Positions 1 through 4,697 of a stretch of 6,857 bases of DNA are shown here, one piece after another (the first letter of the stretch is position 1; every line of letters starts with the position of its first letter). The notes beneath the pieces were generated by a model. The model saw only the letters and a list, made by a program, of their open reading frames with translations, ran no database searches and was not told where the DNA came from. The DNA comes from Candidatus Coatesbacteria bacterium RBG_13_66_14. Its GTDB lineage: Bacteria > RBG-13-66-14. The stretch is from the NCBI GenBank assembly GCA_001774505.1, contig MFAF01000016.1, positions 27,836-34,692 of the forward strand, read 5' to 3'. Both the position numbers and the translations under genes were made by a program.

Positions 1-469
1 CGTCGAAGAAGCCGCCGACGGCCCCCAGGACGGCCAGGACGGGCTTCGAGAAGTGCTTGGCCTCCTTGTCGGTGTCCACTTCCCGGCCGTGGGCGCGGGC
101 CTTCAACAGGATGCGCACCGCCATCGCCAACAGGTACGCGCTGACCACCGGCTTGACGTAGTCCCCGGGGAATTCGGTCAACAGGTACGCGCCGACCGCC
201 CCGCCGGCCACCCCGGTGAAGACCAGCCCCAGGAAAAGGCGCTTGTCAACGTTCTTGAAGGCCAGGTGTGAGATGCCCGAAACCAGGGTCGTCCCGGTCT
301 CGGCGTACTTCACGCAACTGGTGGCGATCTTGGGCTGCAGGCCCAGGGCCATCAACAGGCTGTTGGAGCTGACGCCGTAGGCCATCCCCAGGCTGCCGTC
401 TATCAACTGGGCGATGACGCCGATGCCGGCGAATACCAGGATCTGTTCCCAGATGGGCAGCGTCAGCAT
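1..469 (-). CDS. TauE/SafE (TSUP) family membrane permease, N-terminal part
   Basis: The first 156 residues of an integral membrane transporter are present; the C-terminal half lies beyond the window edge. The family moves sulfite, sulfonates or related small anions across the inner membrane. The N-terminal segment, with IDGSLGMAYGVSSN at residues 23-36 followed by LGLQPKIATSCVKYAE (42-57), is the characteristic first-repeat signature of the family. Hydrophobic helices are visible at about residues 8-24, 32-44, 58-70, 79-97 and 108-122. The last visible residues, VGGFFD, are where the second repeat normally begins. ATG at 467-469 is preceded by AGAAGG four bases upstream, a slightly tight spacing, and no better in-frame start is seen. 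The gene is monocistronic at its 5' end and has its own promoter about 140 nt upstream. The substrate cannot be told from the sequence. Confidence 0.92.
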   Translation of the reverse strand, partial: MLTLPIWEQILVFAGIGVIAQLIDGSLGMAYGVSSNSLLMALGLQPKIATSCVKYAETGTTLVSGISHLAFKNVDKRLFLGLVFTGVAGGAVGAYLLTEFPGDYVKPVVSAYLLAMAVRILLKARAHGREVDTDKEAKHFSKPVLAVLGAVGGFFD

Positions 470-583
470 GGCGCCTTCTGGAGCCGGGGGTCCCTGGGGC
501 CGAGCCTCCCGGAGCCGATTGAAATGCCGGACCGTTTCATCCGGGGTGACGGGATGCCCGGTAAAACCTTCCGGGAATGGGGT

Positions 584-601
584 GAATTACCCGAGTAATT
601 C
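584..601. promoter_or_regulatory. Perfect palindrome just downstream of the permease promoter, candidate operator
   Basis: GAATTAC and GTAATTC form perfect 7-bp arms around a 4-bp centre (CCGA on the plus strand). The element starts about 7 bp past the expected transcription start of the permease gene, a position where a bound repressor would block initiation or escape. As RNA it could form a 7-bp hairpin with a tetraloop at the 5' end of the mRNA. No U-tract follows, so it is not a terminator. The binding protein is unknown. Confidence 0.5.
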
Positions 602-615
602 TATGGTCTAAATGG

Positions 616-644
616 ATTATAGGCCGAAAATTTTTTTTATTCAA
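616..644 (-). promoter_or_regulatory. Sigma70-type promoter of the TauE/SafE permease gene
   Basis: On the minus strand TTGAAT (639-644) and a perfect TATAAT (616-621) are separated by exactly 17 bp. The spacer contains an A8T4 tract. Transcription should start near 608-609, giving a leader of about 140 nt before the permease ATG. The region is far more AT-rich than the surrounding coding DNA. Confidence 0.8.
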
Positions 645-789
645 TAAAACGGTATAGTAAGTAGGGATTGTATAAAATATGGACTATCATGCGGTTACCA
701 CTTGATTTTCCGCCGGTTCGCCGGTATCCGATCCAATTCCCCTTTAAAAAAAAGCTCACCTTCCTATACCACGGGCGACGCCGACGCAG
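645..789. other. AT-rich intergenic segment, no gene seen
   Basis: This lies between the permease promoter and the terminator of the hydrolase gene. No ORF has coding character. It holds an imperfect inverted repeat, GGTATAGTAAG at 651-661 against CTTCCTATACC at 750-760, bounding about 110 bp. The interior has an A8 run (756-743 region is purine/pyrimidine mixed; the run itself is near 726-735 to 734) and TATAAAATAT near 670-680. Function is unknown. Confidence 0.4.
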
Positions 790-814
790 AAAAAAGGCGG
801 ACCTGCCGTCCGCC
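790..814 (-). terminator. Rho-independent terminator closing the DUF4388 cluster
   Basis: Read on the minus strand, GGCGGAC (808-814) pairs perfectly with GTCCGCC (796-802) around a 5-nt loop and is followed at once by six T residues (790-795). It begins 33 nt after the stop codon of the papain-fold hydrolase gene and is the natural end of the four-gene cluster. Confidence 0.92.
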
Positions 815-847
815 CCACCGTCAGCTTCCCGTTTTTTCCGAGATGCC

Positions 848-1552
848 CTAGACGTCCCTCTGCTTGGTGAGAAGCTGGTACTCGCCGTTCCTTATCTTCA
901 GCGTGCAGACCACGTCCCCGTAGATGGAGTCGCCGATGTCTGCCGGTGAGAGGAAGGTCTCGCTCTTCATGTCGTCGGTGAAGCGCACCCCGCATCCGTG
1001 CCACCAGGCGGCGCCGACCAGCTCCGAGCAGTGCCACTTCCCGTGGTCGTCGAGCCAGTTGCGGTTCTGGAAGAGGGCGTGGAGCCAGTCGGGGGCGCGG
1101 CTCATGCCGTCGGCGCGGAAGAGGAAGGCGAGGTTGGCCCACAGGTCGTAGGGCTTGCCGATCTGCCTCCGGGCGAACTCGACCACGGCGGCGGTCTCCT
1201 CACGCCCGATTATTTTCGCCGGGTCGGAGTGGCGCGGCCGCAGCCAGGTCAGGGTGACGTTGGTCTTGCCGAGGTAAAAACCCTGGATGTCGTCGGCGAA
1301 GACCCGGGTGGCGAAGGCGTGGATGAAACGCCAGGCGTGGTCGTAAACGAGGGCGTGGTAGTAGACCGAATGGGTTACCATGGTCACGAGGGCGCCCATC
1401 ACCTCGGCGATGTCGTCCACGTTCTCGTCGGTCACCAGGACCACGTCGCCGCGGTGGATCTCCGCCAGCCTCGACGGGCCCAGGAAAAGGACCTCCCGCC
1501 ACTCGTCCAGCTCCGAGAGGGCGGGCGTCGCGCTCAGGGGGGTCATCCTCAT
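848..1552 (-). CDS. YiiX/YebB-like permuted papain-fold cysteine hydrolase (NlpC/P60 superfamily)
   Basis: A 234-residue protein with the layout of the circularly permuted papain-like hydrolases. It has a GDVVLV strand (36-41), a histidine in SVYYHALVYD (H66), a FIHAFATRVFADD stretch (77-89), and the catalytic cysteine in WHCSELVG (C175) after the typical IGKPYDLW helix entry (131-138). Family members cleave amide or ester bonds in cell-wall peptides or lipids; the substrate here is not deducible. There is no signal peptide or membrane segment, so it is probably cytoplasmic. ATG at 1550-1552 is chosen because GGGAGGT lies 8 nt upstream and because this ATG overlaps the TGA of the preceding gene (ATGA), which indicates translational coupling. 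A start further upstream, at 1585, would overlap that gene by 37 nt. It is the last gene of the cluster before the terminator. Confidence 0.85.
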   Translation of the reverse strand: MRMTPLSATPALSELDEWREVLFLGPSRLAEIHRGDVVLVTDENVDDIAEVMGALVTMVTHSVYYHALVYDHAWRFIHAFATRVFADDIQGFYLGKTNVTLTWLRPRHSDPAKIIGREETAAVVEFARRQIGKPYDLWANLAFLFRADGMSRAPDWLHALFQNRNWLDDHGKWHCSELVGAAWWHGCGVRFTDDMKSETFLSPADIGDSIYGDVVCTLKIRNGEYQLLTKQRDV

Positions 1553-1881
1553 GGGTGGAGACCTCCCGCGGGATCCGAGGGCCAAACGTCAATCACCACG
1601 TGGTCCATTCCGTCGTCGTATTCCCCCTCGATTTTGAAGGGGCAGGATTCACCGGGTTTCAGGGCGCGGTCGGTGATGTGGTAGATGCCCTGGCGCATCG
1701 CGGGGTGGCCTGGGTCCTTGTAGTGCATGATCATCCGAAGCTGCAGGTGGGGCAGGGTGCAGGCCAGCCGGTTGATCACCCGCCCCGTGACGACGAAAAA
1801 ATCCCCCCGCACGTCGAGGTTCGGGGGGGCTATTTCTATCTCGCAGGCGTCGGGACCCCATTCGTCGCAGAAGTGAGGCAT
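1549..1881 (-). CDS. Small single-domain protein resembling FxLYD-type beta domains
   Basis: A 110-residue protein without signal peptide or membrane segment. Residues 27-100 read as a beta-sandwich pattern: VVTGRVINRL (30-39), then LQLRMIMHYKD (47-57), then ALKPGESCPFKIEGEY (73-88), then HVVIDVW (94-100). The order 'tGxVxN ... D ... LxPGexxPF' is the usual signature of FxLYD-like domains, which are generally extracytoplasmic binding or assembly modules. Here no export signal is visible. ATG at 1879-1881 is preferred over one seven codons earlier because GGGAGG sits 5 nt upstream. The gene starts 75 nt after the degenerate GTPase gene and overlaps the hydrolase gene by 4 nt, so the two products are probably made together. 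Domain assignment is by pattern only. Three cysteines (5, 13, 41) lie in the N-terminal part and a fourth at 80. Confidence 0.72.
   Translation of the reverse strand: MPHFCDEWGPDACEIEIAPPNLDVRGDFFVVTGRVINRLACTLPHLQLRMIMHYKDPGHPAMRQGIYHITDRALKPGESCPFKIEGEYDDGMDHVVIDVWPSDPAGGLHP
1561..1567 (-). promoter_or_regulatory. Shine-Dalgarno site deciding the start of the papain-fold hydrolase
   Basis: GGGAGGT on the minus strand, 8 nt before ATG 1552. It lies within the end of the preceding gene and settles the choice of the overlapping ATGA start over both the upstream in-frame start at 1585 and the ATG at 1546. Confidence 0.75.
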
Positions 1882-1956
1882 GACTTCCTCCCGCCGGTCC
1901 ATCCGGTTTCGGTGCCGCCCCCGCCGCCAATCGGCCCGTGTCGAGGGGCGGGCGGG

Positions 1957-2451
1957 TCACACTTCCCGGGGGCGGCTCAGAATCATTTTCAACAGGGAGA
2001 TTATCGCCGGGCGAAGCTGCCCCTCGGGCAGGGGCACCACCTGGTCGTCCACGCTCAGTCGGAGGAGCTGGCGCACGGTGAGGCGGTCCACGGCGTTGGG
2101 CTCGTCGTAGTTGGTCAGGGCGAGGATGCGGGGGGCGGCGCTGATGAGCTCCCAGAAGTCCAGGCCGGCCCGGATGCTGGGAAACCGGCTGTGGTCGAGG
2201 CAGTCCACCGCCACGATGTACCCGGCCAGACCTTCGGCCAACAGATCGAACAGGGAGGGCAGGTCGGAATTGCTCGGGGCGGCGACCAGCTCCAACTCCC
2301 CGCCCGCCACGTGGTAGTAGCGGCCCAGGAAGCCGTAGATGGTCGTCAGCTCGGAAATCTGGCCCTGGGTGGGACGGAAGGACTCCAGGAGCGTGAGGGC
2401 CAGCTCCGGCTTGTCGGCCAGCACCAGTACCGTTACCGGTTTACCCGGCAT
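1957..2451 (-). CDS. Degenerate MglA-like small GTPase-family protein
   Basis: A 164-residue protein whose fold order follows the small GTPases that accompany DUF4388 proteins: strand VTVLVLAD (6-13), ELELVAAPS (52-60), helix LFDLLAEGLAGYIVAVD (67-83, the equivalent of the 'aleGalGfvvlvD' segment), RILALTNYD (108-116) and QVVPL (137-141). The nucleotide motifs are eroded. The P-loop position (about 11-18) has no GxxxxGK[ST], the G3 DxxG/PGQ position reads AAPSNS, and the NKxD position reads TNYD. It therefore probably does not bind GTP in the usual way and may act as a scaffold or partner. ATG at 2449-2451 overlaps the DUF4388 gene by 11 nt and follows a GGGGGAGGA run, with a short spacer. 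Its immediate neighbour is the classical partner type of such GTPases. Family assignment is from layout, not from intact motifs. Confidence 0.65.
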   Translation of the reverse strand: MPGKPVTVLVLADKPELALTLLESFRPTQGQISELTTIYGFLGRYYHVAGGELELVAAPSNSDLPSLFDLLAEGLAGYIVAVDCLDHSRFPSIRAGLDFWELISAAPRILALTNYDEPNAVDRLTVRQLLRLSVDDQVVPLPEGQLRPAIISLLKMILSRPREV

Positions 2452-3268
2452 TCTCCTCCCCCTCGAGGGTGCGCTTCAAGTTCTCCAGGGTCTCGGGGTC
2501 CGGCCTGGCGGCCTGGATGGCGGCGGTGCGCTGCACGGGCGGGGGCGAGGCGCCGATGCCTATCTCCACCAGCCGCTTGCCCAGGAGGCTGAAAAGGGCC
2601 CGGGCGGTGCTGAAGCGGGTGAGGTTGCCGGCCAGGGTTATCTCGTCGAGGTTGCGCCGCCCGTCTATGAGGGAGAGCACCTTCCACTCCTCCGGCGGCA
2701 GGTCCAGCTCCTTCAGGTTCACGACGCCGTCGGCGAGAAGGGGGACCTGCCGGAAGCTCAACAGGCCGATCCCCAGGTGGGACATGTCCTCGACCCGGGC
2801 CATGCCGCGCAGCACGACCTCGTCTATGCGCAGCTTGACCACCACCTTCGAGCCGGGCGGCTCGTAGCCGGCGACCTTGTAGACGAAGCTGCCGTCGGAT
2901 TCCAGGGAGGTGCGGTACACCGTTTCCGCGAGCTGATCGGCCAGGGCCTCCTCGATGTCCGCCTCGGTGACGAGCCCCAGCTCCAGGAGGAGCTCGCCGA
3001 GCATCCGGCGTCCCCCGCCCTGGCTCTTCTGGCTGTGGAGGGCCTCGTCGAGCCGCTCCTGGCTCAAGAGGCCGCGCCCGAGTAGCATCTTCCCCAGCGG
3101 CTTCCGGTCGGCCTCGCTCTCGGCGTAGATGATCCGCCCCGCGTCAATGTATATCTCCGTGCGTCCCTTGGCGCTCTCCACGCTCAGCCAGCCGGAGCGG
3201 TAGTAGCGGCTGAATATCTCCAGGAGGTCGAGGAGGGGGAGCTCCGCCAGGGTGCCTTGTAGAGCCAT
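2441..3268 (-). CDS. DUF4388 domain-containing regulatory/effector protein
   Basis: A 275-residue cytoplasmic protein. The start MALQGTLAELPLLDLLEIFS is the usual opening of DUF4388 domains, continuing with SGWLSVES (25-32) and IYIDAGRIIYAES (39-51). Residues 58-118 carry two helical repeats of the MshEN/GspE-N kind (LGKMLLGRGLLSQERLDEAL, then LGELLLELGLVTEADIEEAL). Residues 190-236 hold the C-terminal helical module (PPEEWKVLSLIDGRRNLDEI, then ARALFSLLGKRLVEIG). Such proteins act as partners of MglA-like GTPases or in gliding and differentiation signalling in several phyla; no catalytic site is expected. ATG 3266-3268 is chosen because AGAAGG lies 8 nt upstream; a GTG at 3277 falls inside that site. 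It overlaps the next gene by 11 nt. A hairpin repeat ends about 15-20 nt before the start codon, and I see no convincing promoter, so transcription may come from the gene upstream. Confidence 0.9.
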   Translation of the reverse strand: MALQGTLAELPLLDLLEIFSRYYRSGWLSVESAKGRTEIYIDAGRIIYAESEADRKPLGKMLLGRGLLSQERLDEALHSQKSQGGGRRMLGELLLELGLVTEADIEEALADQLAETVYRTSLESDGSFVYKVAGYEPPGSKVVVKLRIDEVVLRGMARVEDMSHLGIGLLSFRQVPLLADGVVNLKELDLPPEEWKVLSLIDGRRNLDEITLAGNLTRFSTARALFSLLGKRLVEIGIGASPPPVQRTAAIQAARPDPETLENLKRTLEGEENAG

Positions 3269-3276
3269 CTTACACA

Positions 3277-3282
3277 CCTTCT
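3277..3282 (-). promoter_or_regulatory. Shine-Dalgarno site of the DUF4388 gene
   Basis: AGAAGG on the minus strand, 8 nt before ATG 3268. It rules out the GTG at 3275-3277, which shares its last base. The site abuts the TTTTCGCC edge (3283-3290) of a hairpin repeat, so folding of the repeat could affect access of ribosomes. Confidence 0.75.
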
Positions 3283-3313
3283 TTTTCGCCGGGCGTAGCT
3301 CGCTGCGCTCGGT
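3283..3313 (+). repeat. Hairpin repeat, copy 1
   Basis: This 31-bp block matches copy 3 (3831-3861) at 28 positions. It begins with TTTTCGCC and folds as a 10-bp stem, CCGGGCGTAG (3289-3298) with CTGCGCTCGG (3303-3312), around the loop CTCG. Two pairs are G-T wobbles on the plus strand and become A-C mismatches on the minus strand. It lies directly upstream of the DUF4388 ribosome-binding site. Confidence 0.75.
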
Positions 3314-3318
3314 GTGTC

Positions 3319-3404
3319 GGGGGCATAGCGGGCGGGGCTTAAGTCCCTCGCCCGCGGGCGACCGCAGAGGACTCGTCCTACGGGTCGCCCCTACACGCTC
3401 GGTT
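3319..3404 (+). repeat. Composite hairpin repeat, apparently split by a second hairpin element
   Basis: The left part GGGGGCATAGC (3319-3329) and the right part ACGCTCGGTT (3395-3404) are the two ends of the repeat seen intact at 3424-3448. They are separated by 65 bp that contain two further inverted repeats: GGGCGGGG-CTTAAG-TCCCTCGCCC (3330-3353, imperfect) and GGGCGACC (3356-3363) with GGTCGCCC (3383-3390), which encloses AGGAC-TC-GTCCT (3368-3379). No T-tract follows in either direction, so these look like mobile or structural repeats and not terminators. Confidence 0.6.
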
Positions 3405-3814
3405 TACCGGGGCTTAATTTGCCGGGGGCATAGCTCGCTACGCTCGGTTCGCTTCGCTTCGTTTGCGTCGTCTTGGGGTCGCCGGCGATCGGCCGCCCGA
3501 TCGCAACACAGAAATAGCTGCGCGAGGGCCAGGGCGGTGGGGCCCGTCGGGGGTTTGACCCCCTCGAGGATGAAACGGCCGTCCCTGGTCAGCGCGAGAG
3601 TCATGCCTCCCAACGAGAAGCGGTCGTGGCGCTCGGCGCGCTCGAGCGATGAAAAACCGACGGCCTTCAGCCAGCGTTTCAGCGTGCGCCAGTGGGGCCG
3701 GATAGGCTCTTCGGGGATGATTTCGTAATCGCCCTCCCGCCCGTCGGAGAAGAGCTCCCGGGTTTCGACCGCGAGAGGGACGGCGCCCCACTGGAGGTTG
3801 TCGGTGTTCGCCAA
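3404..3814 (-). CDS. Unrecognised protein of 136 residues with a repeat-derived C-terminal tail
   Basis: I do not recognise this protein. The reading frame has high GC at third positions and balanced composition, whereas the overlapping frames are arginine/proline-rich, so it looks genuinely coding. Visible features are an acidic patch (EGDYEIIPEEP, 27-37), a basic amphipathic segment HWRTLKRWLKAVGF (41-54), and a strand-rich stretch DRFSLGGMTLALTRDGRFIL (64-83), followed by ALALAQLFLCCD. A weak resemblance of this last part to the C-terminal tail of some ThiF/MoeB proteins is not enough to name it. A TGA two codons upstream leaves TTG 3812-3814 as the earliest start; no good Shine-Dalgarno precedes it. 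Residues from about 118 to the end (with TERSELCPRQ) are encoded by repeat copy 2, and the TAA stop lies in the next repeat. It has its own strong promoter. It may be a shortened or remodelled gene. Confidence 0.55.
   Translation of the reverse strand: MANTDNLQWGAVPLAVETRELFSDGREGDYEIIPEEPIRPHWRTLKRWLKAVGFSSLERAERHDRFSLGGMTLALTRDGRFILEGVKPPTGPTALALAQLFLCCDRAADRRRPQDDANEAKRTERSELCPRQIKPR
3424..3463 (+). repeat. Hairpin repeat, copy 2, with TTCG-rich tail
   Basis: GGGGGCATAG-CTCG-CTACGCTCGG is followed by a tail of TTCG-type units (GGTTCGCTTCGCTTCG). The stem has one A-C mismatch on the plus strand. The copy is read through by the unrecognised 136-residue protein, where it encodes the tail peptide containing TERSELCP. 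Confidence 0.7.
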
Positions 3815-3830
3815 GGTTCACGCCCACGAG

Positions 3831-3861
3831 TTTTCGCCGGGCATAGCTCGCTATGCTCGGT
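3831..3861 (+). repeat. Hairpin repeat, copy 3, in the leader of the 136-residue protein gene
   Basis: TTTTCGCC is followed by the stem CCGGGCATAG (3837-3846) and CTATGCTCGG (3851-3860) around CTCG. Compared with copy 1, a G-C pair is replaced by A-T and a T-G wobble by T-A, so the stem is kept by paired changes. It lies between the promoter at 3877-3906 and the TTG start at 3814, about 17 nt from that start. Confidence 0.75.
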
Positions 3862-3876
3862 TAGAGGTTTTTTATT

Positions 3877-3906
3877 ATTGTAGATGGAATACAAGGCGGC
3901 GGTCAA
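3877..3906 (-). promoter_or_regulatory. Sigma70-type promoter for the 136-residue protein gene (and perhaps the DUF4388 cluster)
   Basis: On the minus strand TTGACC (3901-3906) and TACAAT (3877-3882) are 18 bp apart, followed by an AT-rich AATAATAAAAAA stretch. Transcription would start near 3869-3870, so the mRNA would open with hairpin repeat copy 3. The promoter lies 42 bp beyond the terminator of the Rrf2 gene, in the right order for separate units. No clear terminator or promoter separates this gene from the DUF4388 gene. Confidence 0.7.
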
Positions 3907-3947
3907 GGAGGGCGCCCTCTTCGATTAAGGCGGACCGGCCGGGTGCG

Positions 3948-3983
3948 AAGAAAGGAGCCGGACCGGGTTCGATCGGCGGCTCC
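3948..3983 (-). terminator. Rho-independent terminator after the Rrf2 gene
   Basis: Read on the minus strand, GGAGCCG (3977-3983) pairs with CGGCTCC (3954-3960). The stem continues as CCG/CGG past a 2-nt bulge, with an 8-nt loop, and TTTCTT (3948-3953) follows. It lies about 114 nt after the Rrf2 stop codon with a repeat copy between. The U-tract is interrupted, so strength is uncertain. Confidence 0.6.
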
Positions 3984-4006
3984 AAGAGAAGACGAGGGAT
4001 GTTACA

Positions 4007-4058
4007 GGGGGTATAGCTCGGTTCGTTCGATTCGTTCGGTTAAACTCCTTGTTTAGCC
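4007..4058 (+). repeat. Hairpin repeat, diverged copy 4, with TTCG tail and adjoining inverted repeat
   Basis: GGGGTATAGCTCGG resembles the left half of the repeat but lacks the right stem arm. It runs into TTCG units (4020-4038), matching the tail type of copy 2. It then joins an inverted repeat, GGTTAAAC (4038-4045) with GTTTAGCC (4051-4058), that pairs with one G-T wobble on the plus strand. It lies between the Rrf2 stop codon and its terminator. Confidence 0.5.
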
Positions 4059-4096
4059 TCTTCCGACGGGGAACGGTCATGCCCGGCCTTTTCAGC

Positions 4097-4513
4097 TCAA
4101 CCCGTCTCGCGCTTCAAGAGGTCGGCGAAGGTGGTGGATTCTAGCCGGCTGGCCAGGTCCTGGCGCACCGTCTGCCAGAGCCAGCGCAGTCCGCAGGTGT
4201 CCTCGCGGGTGCAGGCCTGGTAGGCCGTTTCGCTGGCGCAGGCCACCGGCGCCAGGTGGCCGTCGAGGGTCCGGATGACGTCGGCCACGTTCACCTCTTC
4301 GGGCTGGCGGACGAGGGTGTAGCCGCCCCCCGGACCACGGCGGCTGTGGATGAAGCCCGCCCGGCGCAGCGAGAGGAGTATCTGCTCCAGGTAGCGCTCC
4401 GGTATCTCCTGGCGGTTGCTTATTTCGTCAGCCGACAGGCGGCCGCGGCCGTGGTTGCGGGCGAGCTCCAGCATGGCCCGACAACCGTACTCACTGCGCG
4501 TGGAAACGTGCAT
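4097..4513 (-). CDS. Rrf2-family transcriptional regulator with putative Fe-S cysteines
   Basis: A 138-residue winged-helix regulator. MHVSTRSEYGCRAMLELA (1-18) is the standard Rrf2 opening. The recognition helix region is IPERYLEQILLSLRRAGFIHS (38-57), and the wing is RRGPGGGYTL (58-67). Three cysteines at 92, 101 and 107 (C-X8-C-X5-C) before the WLWQTVRQDL helix sit where IscR/NsrR-type members bind an Fe-S cluster; a fourth, C11, is elsewhere. The protein probably senses Fe-S status, redox or nitric oxide, but this is inference from cysteine placement. ATG 4511-4513 is chosen because family proteins begin exactly here; GGGGAAGG precedes it at a tight spacing. Longer in-frame starts, such as GTG 4594, would add a non-family extension. 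It has its own promoter overlaid by palindromes, which suggests autoregulation. No isc/suf or cysteine genes adjoin it. Confidence 0.9.
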   Translation of the reverse strand: MHVSTRSEYGCRAMLELARNHGRGRLSADEISNRQEIPERYLEQILLSLRRAGFIHSRRGPGGGYTLVRQPEEVNVADVIRTLDGHLAPVACASETAYQACTREDTCGLRWLWQTVRQDLASRLESTTFADLLKRETG

Positions 4514-4656
4514 ACCTTCCCCGTTTCTCGAAGGTTTACAGACGAGTCGGTAAAACGATTCACACCGGGGGCGCGAGCGTGCGCTTGACTGCACCTTAGG
4601 ATGGCGGGCACCCGATTCGCGTCACCTGGGCATTTCGATTCCGGGTTAACGGATAA
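4514..4656 (-). other. Long leader of the Rrf2 gene, nothing else recognised
   Basis: About 148 nt separate the predicted transcription start (near 4661) from the Rrf2 ATG. The frame is open upstream to about 4594, but the encoded extension (arginine- and serine-rich) does not look like part of the regulator. No known riboswitch or small ORF with a ribosome-binding site was recognised. Confidence 0.4.
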
Positions 4657-4670
4657 ATCCCAATAGGGAT
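4657..4670. promoter_or_regulatory. Palindromic candidate operator over the Rrf2 gene -10/start region
   Basis: ATCCC (4657-4661) and GGGAT (4666-4670) form a perfect 5-bp inverted repeat around AATA. It covers the upstream edge of the -10 hexamer and the expected transcription start, the place where an autorepressor would act. A wider inverted repeat, CCCAATAG (4659-4666) against CTATTTGGG (4677-4685), flanks the -10. Confidence 0.5.
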
Positions 4671-4697
4671 ACTAGGCTATTTGGGACCCGCTGTCAA
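4669..4697 (-). promoter_or_regulatory. Sigma70-type promoter of the Rrf2 gene
   Basis: On the minus strand a perfect TTGACA (4692-4697) and TAGTAT (4669-4674) are separated by 17 bp. Start is expected near 4661-4662. It is the only convincing promoter between the terminator at 4761-4803 and the Rrf2 gene. Confidence 0.82.

Noticed and set aside
1555..2592. Long plus-strand open frame (345 codons)
   Set aside because: It lies opposite three well-supported minus-strand genes, is rich in Gly, Val, His and Gln as expected for an antisense shadow in GC-rich DNA, and shows no recognisable domain.
3330..3390. GC-rich hairpins as a terminator for the 136-residue gene
   Set aside because: No T-tract follows on the minus strand, and the sequence fits a repeat element better.
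3438..3827. Alternative minus-strand frame starting GTG over the 136-residue gene
   Set aside because: Its product is dominated by Arg, Pro and Gly with no structure, while the overlapping frame has balanced composition and GC-rich third positions.
3679..3906. N-terminal extension of the 136-residue protein through an upstream frame by frameshift
   Set aside because: The upstream frame passes through hairpin repeat copy 3 and across the predicted promoter -10, so it is not plausible coding sequence.
3424..4045. CRISPR-like array
   Set aside because: Copies are few, irregularly spaced, diverged and partly inside a coding frame; there are no uniform spacers and no cas genes.
4514..4594. 27-residue N-terminal extension of the Rrf2 protein from GTG 4594
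   Set aside because: Family members begin at the MHVSTRSEYG position, and the extension has no ribosome-binding site or family character.
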